A DNA stretch of 64,000 nucleotides from Pseudorhodoferax sp. Leaf265 (lineage in GTDB: Bacteria > Pseudomonadota > Gammaproteobacteria > Burkholderiales > Burkholderiaceae_C), in assembly GCF_001422365.1 (NCBI RefSeq), contig NZ_LMMT01000034.1:250678-314677 (forward strand), read 5' to 3'. Numbering within the stretch: the first letter of the stretch is position 1; the number at the start of each line of letters is the position of its first letter. This document shows, one piece after another, positions 57,255-64,000 of this stretch. The translations under genes were made by a program, and so were the position numbers. The notes under the pieces were generated by a model. The model saw nothing but the letters and a program-made list of their open reading frames with translations, had not been told where the DNA came from and made no database searches.

Positions 57255-59081
57255 ATGAAGATTCGGTGTCTGTGCATGGCCTGGCTGGCGGCCTTTCTTG
57301 CGTTGCCTGCCTGGGGGGCGCATGCCTATGCCCAGTTCGGCGACATCAAGTACGGGCCGGACTTCACCCACTTCTCCTATGTCAACCCGAATGCGCCCAA
57401 GGGCGGCGAGATCCGCATGGTCCCGCCGACGCGGCCCACCAATTTCGACAAGTTCAATCCGTTCACGCTGCGCGGATCGGCGCCCTACGGGCTGTCGCAG
57501 GCCGGACTGGGTTACTCCCTGGTATTCGAGTCGCTCCTGATCGGCAACGACGAGGAGCGCACGACCGCGTACGGGTTGCTGGCCGAGGACGTCGAGGTGG
57601 CTGCGGACTTCCTCTCCGCGACCTTCAGGCTGAACCCCAAGGCGCGCTTCAGCAATGGCGAGCCGGTGCTGGCCGCGGATGTGGTGCATTCCTTCGGGGT
57701 GTTCACCAGCAAGTACGTCGCGCCCACGTACCCCGCGGTGTATTCGCAGGTGCGCCGCGTGGTTGCCGTGGACCAGCGCACGGTGCGCTTCGAGTTCTCC
57801 ACGCCGGACCGCTCCCTGCCGCTGATCGTGGGCAGCATGCCGGTCTTCAGCCGCGCCTGGGGGCGTGGCAAGCCCTTCGACCAGGTCGTTACGGACGTGC
57901 CCATCGGTTCGGGGCCGTACCGCATTCCCAGTGGGGCCCTGGGGCGCGACACGACCTACGTCCGCGATCCGGACTACTGGGGCGCCGAACTGCCCACCCG
58001 CAAAGGACAGTTCAACTTCGACCGGGTGACGTTCAAGATCTACCTGGACCAGACCGCCCAGTTCGAGGGCTTGAAGGCGGGCGAGGTGGACTTCATGCGC
58101 GAGTTCACCTCGCGCAACTGGGCACGCCAGTACTACGGACGGCCGTTCGACCGGGGCGACGTGGTGAAGCGCGCGTTCGAGAACCAGAACCCCGCGATGT
58201 TCCAGGCGACGCTGCTCAACCTGCGCCGCCCCAAGTTCCAGGACATCCGGGTGCGGCAGGCGCTGGGCCTGGCGCTGGACTTCCAGTGGCTGAACCGGCA
58301 ACTGTTCTACGGCATCTACACGCGCACCGAGGACTACTTCCCGAACAGCGAGTTCCGCGCGCGCGGACTGCCGGATGCCGCGGAGCTGGCCTTGCTCGAG
58401 CCATTGCGCGCCAGCCTGCGGCCCGAGGTGTTCGGGCCGGCCGTGACCATGCCGACGACAGAGCCCCCCGCCAGCCTGCGCGACAACCTGCGCCAGGCGC
58501 GGGAGCTGCTGCAGCAAGCCGGCTGGACCTACCGCGACGGGGCGCTGCGCAATGCGCGCGGGGAAGCCTTCACGATCGAATACCTCAGCGACCAGCCCTC
58601 CCTGACGCGGGTGATCGGCCCCTACCAGGCGGCGCTGCGCAAGCTCGGCATCGCGCTGACGATCCGCAACGTGGACTTCGCGCTGGCGCAGCAGCGCATG
58701 GACACCTTCGACTACGAGATGAGCAGCATCAACATGTCGCCCCTCGTGGACCTGGCGGCCAGTGGCCTGCGCGAGGTGTTCGGCTCCAAGGCGGCGGCCA
58801 CCCCCGGCTCGTCCAACTATGCAGGCATCGCCGACGCGGCGGTGGACGCCTTGATCGACAAGGTCGGCGCCGCGACCACCCACAAGGACCTGGTGGCCTC
58901 CAAGCGTGCGCTGGACCGGGTGCTGACCCATGGCCACTACATGATTCCGCAGTACCACGGCAAGGCCTTCCTGATCGGCTACAGGCCGCGCCCCTTCGTG
59001 CTGCCCGACAGCATTCCACCGTACTACGAGGCCGACGGCTGGGCCGTCTCGACCTGGTGGGCCTCACCGGAAAACCGCTGA
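57255..59081 (+). CDS. yejA: oligopeptide-type ABC binding protein 2 (YejA-like)
   Basis: A 608-residue paralogue of the previous gene: [46 protein letters not shown] signal peptide ends AHAYAQ. The two proteins are similar over their whole length but clearly diverged, for example in the pocket-proximal central region, so they probably bind different ligands for one permease. It lies 17 bp before the first permease gene. Confidence 0.93.
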   Translation: MKIRCLCMAWLAAFLALPAWGAHAYAQFGDIKYGPDFTHFSYVNPNAPKGGEIRMVPPTRPTNFDKFNPFTLRGSAPYGLSQAGLGYSLVFESLLIGNDEERTTAYGLLAEDVEVAADFLSATFRLNPKARFSNGEPVLAADVVHSFGVFTSKYVAPTYPAVYSQVRRVVAVDQRTVRFEFSTPDRSLPLIVGSMPVFSRAWGRGKPFDQVVTDVPIGSGPYRIPSGALGRDTTYVRDPDYWGAELPTRKGQFNFDRVTFKIYLDQTAQFEGLKAGEVDFMREFTSRNWARQYYGRPFDRGDVVKRAFENQNPAMFQATLLNLRRPKFQDIRVRQALGLALDFQWLNRQLFYGIYTRTEDYFPNSEFRARGLPDAAELALLEPLRASLRPEVFGPAVTMPTTEPPASLRDNLRQARELLQQAGWTYRDGALRNARGEAFTIEYLSDQPSLTRVIGPYQAALRKLGIALTIRNVDFALAQQRMDTFDYEMSSINMSPLVDLAASGLREVFGSKAAATPGSSNYAGIADAAVDALIDKVGAATTHKDLVASKRALDRVLTHGHYMIPQYHGKAFLIGYRPRPFVLPDSIPPYYEADGWAVSTWWASPENR

Positions 59082-59098
59082 ATGCACCGATATCGACC

Positions 59099-60130
59099 AT
59101 GCTGAACTACATCCTCAAGCGCCTGCTGCTGGTGGTTCCAACGCTGATCGGCGTGTTGACCCTCACCTTCGTGGTCATCCAGTTCGTGCCGGGCGGGCCG
59201 GTGGAGCAGATGCTGTCGGAGCTGCGCGGGCGCGGCGCGGGCGGGGAGGCCGGCGTGCTGGTCTCCGACACGCGCGGCATGCGCGATCTCGGCCCCGAGC
59301 GCATCGCCGAGATTCGGGCGCTCTACGGCTTCGACAAACCGGCCACGGAGCGCTTCTGGCAGATGCTCAAGTCCTTTGCGCAGTTCGACCTGGGCCAGAG
59401 CTTCTACCAGCGCAAGGGCGTCTGGGACCTCATCAAGGAGAAGATGCCGGTGTCCATCAGCCTCGGGCTGTGGACCTTCTTCATCAGCTACCTGATCGCC
59501 GTGCCGCTGGGCGTGGCCAAGGCCGTGCGCGCGGGCTCGCGCTTCGACTTCGTCACCACGCTGATCGTGCTGGTCGGCTACGCGATCCCGGGCTTCGTGC
59601 TGGGCGTGGCGCTGCTCGTGGTGTTCGGCGGGCAGCTGCAGTGGTTCCCGTTGCGCGGGCTGGTCTCGCCGAACTGGGAGCAGCTGTCCTGGGGTGCGCG
59701 CATCGTCGACTACCTCTGGCACATCACGTTGCCGGTGACGGCGATGGTGATGGGCAGCTTCGCGGTGACAGCCATGCTGACCAAGAACGCCTTCCTCGAA
59801 GAGATCCGCAAGCAGTACGTGCTGACGGCGCGCGCCAAGGGCCTGGACGAGCGCCGCGTGCTCTGGAAGCACGTGTTCCGCAATGCGCTGATTCCCATCA
59901 TCACGGGCTTTCCAGCGGCCTTCATCGGTGCCTTCTTCACGGGCTCGCTGCTGATCGAGACGCTGTTCTCGCTCGATGGCCTGGGCCTTTTGAGCTATGA
60001 GAGCGTGATCCGGCGCGACTATCCGGTGGTGATGGGCACGCTGTTCCTGTTCACGCTGATCGGCCTCGTGACCAAGCTGATCAGCGACCTGTCCTATGTG
60101 CTGGTCGATCCACGGGTGAAATTTGACTAG
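59099..60130 (+). CDS. yejB: peptide ABC transporter permease YejB
   Basis: A 343-residue inner-membrane permease. The first helix (LLLVVPTLIGVLTLTFVVIQF) is typical, and the EAA loop is LTARAKGLDERRVLWKHVFRNALIPIIT. Large periplasmic insertion after helix 1 (residues 38-100) is as in YejB. Its end overlaps the next permease's TTG start. Confidence 0.95.
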   Translation: MLNYILKRLLLVVPTLIGVLTLTFVVIQFVPGGPVEQMLSELRGRGAGGEAGVLVSDTRGMRDLGPERIAEIRALYGFDKPATERFWQMLKSFAQFDLGQSFYQRKGVWDLIKEKMPVSISLGLWTFFISYLIAVPLGVAKAVRAGSRFDFVTTLIVLVGYAIPGFVLGVALLVVFGGQLQWFPLRGLVSPNWEQLSWGARIVDYLWHITLPVTAMVMGSFAVTAMLTKNAFLEEIRKQYVLTARAKGLDERRVLWKHVFRNALIPIITGFPAAFIGAFFTGSLLIETLFSLDGLGLLSYESVIRRDYPVVMGTLFLFTLIGLVTKLISDLSYVLVDPRVKFD

Positions 60131-61201
60131 CAACACCATGCCACCCACGACCGCGGCGCCAACGTCGGCGCCCGAGGCGCGTCACCTCTCGCCCGGCCGC
60201 CGCGCCTGGCAGCGCTTTCGTCGCAACAAGCTGGGCTTCTGGAGCCTGGTGGTCTTCACCACGCTGGTGGTGCTGAGCCTGTTCGCCGAGGTGCTGTCCA
60301 CCGACAAGCCGCTGGTCGTGCGCTACGAGGGGCAGACCTACTACCCGCTGCTGCGCGACTACTCCGAGAAGGTTTTCGGCGGCGACTTCGAGACGCCGGC
60401 CGACTACCTCGATCCCTTCATCCGCGGGCGCATCACGGCCGGCGACAACTGGGCCGTCTATGCGCCCAACCCCTACGGCCCGCGCACGCTGAACTACTTC
60501 GCGGGCAAGCCGAATCCGGCCGCGCCCTCGGCGCAGAACTTCTTCGGCACCGACGACCGCGGCCGCGATTTGCTGGCCCAGCTGATCTACGGCTTTCGCG
60601 TGAGCGTGCTGTTCGCGCTCGCGCTGACCGTGATCGGCGTGGTGCTGGGCGTGGTGACGGGTGCCATCCAGGGCTACTTCGGCGGCAAGACCGACCTCGC
60701 GTTCCAGCGCTTCATCGAGATCTGGGGCTCCATGCCCGAGCTGTACCTGCTCATCATCTTCAGCGCCATCTTCGCGCCCAGCGTGGCGCTGCTGCTGGTG
60801 CTGCTGTCGCTGTTCGGCTGGATGGGGCTGTCGGACTACGTGCGGGCCGAGTTCCTGCGCAACCGGCAAATGGATTACGTGCGCTCCGCCCGCGCGCTGG
60901 GCGTTTCCAGTGTGCAGATCATGTGGCGCCACATCCTGCCCAACTCCATGGTGCCGGTCGTGACCTTCCTGCCGTTCCGCATGAGCGCGGCCATCCTGGC
61001 GCTGACCTCGCTCGACTTCCTGGGCCTGGGCGTGCCGCCCGGCACACCCTCGCTGGGCGAACTGCTGAGCCAGGGCAAGGCCAACATCGACGCCTGGTGG
61101 ATCTCCATGTCCACCTTCGCCGTGCTGGTGCTGACCTTGCTGCTTCTGACCTTCATGGGCGACGCGCTGCGCGATGCGCTCGATCCGCGAAAGGCCGAGA
61201 A

Positions 61202-61205
<4 letters not shown>
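60123..61205 (+). CDS. yejE: peptide ABC transporter permease YejE
   Basis: A 360-residue second permease subunit. N-terminal helix FWSLVVFTTLVVLSLFAEV, a long periplasmic loop (YEGQTYYPLLRDYSE, TDDRGRDLLAQLIYG), and the EAA loop YVRSARALGVSSVQIMWRHILPNSMVPVV. The TTG at 60123 overlaps yejB by 8 bases; the ATG at 60138 (MPPTTAAPT) is an equally possible start. Confidence 0.94.
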
Positions 61206-62836
<1,631 letters not shown>

Positions 62837-62854
62837 AATGCGCGCTTCACGACC

Positions 62855-62887
62855 AAATGGGCGGGTAGCTACCGGCCCATTTTTTTT
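62855..62887 (+). terminator. rimP leader hairpin with U8 tail (terminator/attenuator)
   Basis: AAATGGGC pairs with GCCCATTT, and GGTA with TACC inside it, giving a long stem directly followed by eight T in a row. It meets the form of an intrinsic terminator. It lies downstream of the putative rimP promoter, so it may both end the yej transcript and attenuate rimP-nusA. Flanking ACC and GGT can extend the pairing. Confidence 0.7.
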
Positions 62888-62981
62888 GGTCGCTTGATTT
62901 TGAGACTTGCGCAAGCAAATACGTAAATCGTGTTTGGCGTGAGTCGTGTTTGGCGTTTGTCGTTTGGGTTGAAGGAGAGCC

Positions 62982-63581
62982 GTGGCATTGCAGGAGCTGG
63001 TGACCAAGACTGTCGAAGGTCTGGGATACGACTTGGTGGAGATCGAGCGCTCTGCCGGGGGCTTGCTGCGCATCACGATCGACCACCCCTGGACGCCTGG
63101 CACCGACAAGGGGGCCGAGCAATTCGTCACGGTGGAAGACTGCGAGAAGGTCACGCGCCAGCTGCAATTCGGCCTGGAGGTCGAGGGCGTGGAGTATCGC
63201 CGGCTCGAAGTGTCCTCCCCCGGCATCGATCGCCCGCTGCGCAACGAAGCCGATTTCGAGCGCTTTGCCGGCGAGCTGGTCGACCTCACGCTCAAGGCAC
63301 CGCTGGGCGCCGCGGCCGATGGCCAGGTGTCCGCCAACCGCAAGAAGTTTCGCGGCCGGCTCGAACGTGGGGCGGCTGCCGCCGAGGGTCAGCCCTCGCA
63401 GTGGCAACTGCTGTGGAGCGAAGAGCCGCCCGCGGCCAAGCCGGGGCAGAGGCCTTCACGCAAGAAGCAGGAGCTGCCCGTGCACGTGCTGGGCTTCACG
63501 CTGGACGAGCTGCGCGACGCCCGCTTGGCGCCGGTGGTGAATTTCAAGGGCCGTGGCAACAGCGCGGCCGCCGAAGAATGA
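62982..63581 (+). CDS. rimP: ribosome maturation factor RimP
   Basis: A 199-residue protein needed for 30S subunit maturation. GTG start with AAGGAGAG eight bases upstream. The conserved parts are ALQELVTKTVEGLGYDLVEIE, VTVEDCEKVTRQL and RLEVSSPGIDRPLRNEADFERF. It is longer than the E. coli protein because of an insertion of charged residues at about 115-160, seen in related Burkholderiales. First gene before nusA. Confidence 0.96.
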   Translation: MALQELVTKTVEGLGYDLVEIERSAGGLLRITIDHPWTPGTDKGAEQFVTVEDCEKVTRQLQFGLEVEGVEYRRLEVSSPGIDRPLRNEADFERFAGELVDLTLKAPLGAAADGQVSANRKKFRGRLERGAAAAEGQPSQWQLLWSEEPPAAKPGQRPSRKKQELPVHVLGFTLDELRDARLAPVVNFKGRGNSAAAEE

Positions 63582-63635
63582 AGGGACGCCCCCGGATGTC
63601 CCCGCAACGAATGAAGACTGCAGGAGAAGCATGAC

Positions 63636-64000
63636 ATGAACCGCGAAATGCTGATGTTGGTCGACGCGATCTCGCGCGAGAAGAACGTGGAGCGCGATGT
63701 CGTGTTCGGCGCGGTCGAGGCCGCCCTGGCCCAGGCCACCAAGAAGCTGTACCAGGGCGAAGTGGACATCCGTGTGGCGGTGGACCGCGACAACGGGGTC
63801 TACGAGACCTTCCGCCGCTGGCTGGTCGTGCCCGATTCCGCCGGCCTGCAGAACCCCGAGGCCGAGGAGCTGTACTCCGACGTCAAGGAAGACATCGCCG
63901 ACATCGAAGAGGGCGACTACATCGAAAAGCCGGTGGAGTCCGTGCCGATCGGCCGCATCGGTGCCATGGCCGCCAAGCAGGTGATCCTGCAGAAGATCCG
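63636..64000 (+). CDS. nusA: transcription termination/antitermination factor NusA (5' part)
   Basis: The first 121 codons run off the window. [39 protein letters not shown] is the NusA N-terminal RNA-polymerase-binding domain. The ATG at 63636 follows CAGGAGAAG; an ATG five bases earlier is closed after two codons. rimP-nusA, usually followed by infB, is a conserved operon. Confidence 0.97.
   Translation, partial: MNREMLMLVDAISREKNVERDVVFGAVEAALAQATKKLYQGEVDIRVAVDRDNGVYETFRRWLVVPDSAGLQNPEAEELYSDVKEDIADIEEGDYIEKPVESVPIGRIGAMAAKQVILQKI

Overview
The window is high-GC DNA (roughly 70 % by eye) from a betaproteobacterium of the order Burkholderiales, most likely Comamonadaceae. The evidence is three orphan Bug (TctC-like) binding proteins, several LysR regulators, a PaoABC-type molybdenum aldehyde oxidoreductase, and the gene order fabI - yejABEF - rimP - nusA. 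The family-level placement is inference.

Region 1 (1-30.6 kb) is a surface-protein export locus. It runs: the C-terminus of an ECF sigma factor, a FecR-type anti-sigma factor, and a giant two-partner-secretion exoprotein (tpsA, about 4,530 residues). After a spacer block come the outer-membrane transporter (tpsB), a LamG/DUF2341-ExbB fusion, ExbD, a TonB-like protein, a putative porin, a periplasmic coiled-coil protein, a PpiC-type rotamase, a YbjN-fold protein and a stand-alone TonB-like C-terminal domain. From memory, the gene set resembles the Pseudomonas aeruginosa Vre/Pdt locus (PA0674 to PA0699). Three sites with a GCGG-N17-CGTT/C layout lie upstream of fecR, tpsA and tpsB and look like one ECF-sigma promoter class.

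Region 2 (15.3-20.6 kb) separates tpsA from tpsB. It is visibly less GC-rich and unrelated in function: a small membrane protein, a Bug receptor divergent from a LysR regulator, a glutaredoxin-DinB fusion next to thioredoxin reductase, and a cysteine-rich zinc-ribbon-like protein. A pair of 21-bp direct repeats near its end may be an insertion remnant.

Region 3 (30.7-46.1 kb) is catabolic and regulatory: LysR/Bug/amidase; a four-gene overlapping operon paoA-paoB-paoC-araC; rhomboid protease and extensin-like protein; then an operon of class II aldolase, CoA-transferase, a TlpA fusion, a Bug receptor and an HpaI-type aldolase.

Region 4 (46.1-64 kb) is mostly housekeeping: DNA polymerase II, tRNA-Ser(GGA), nfeD-SPFH-DUF2237, a basic amino acid decarboxylase, a secreted LigE-type ligase overlapping fabI, a YejABEF peptide ABC importer with two tandem binding proteins, and the rimP-nusA operon behind a promoter plus a terminator-like leader hairpin. 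There are no rRNAs, CRISPR arrays or intact mobile elements.
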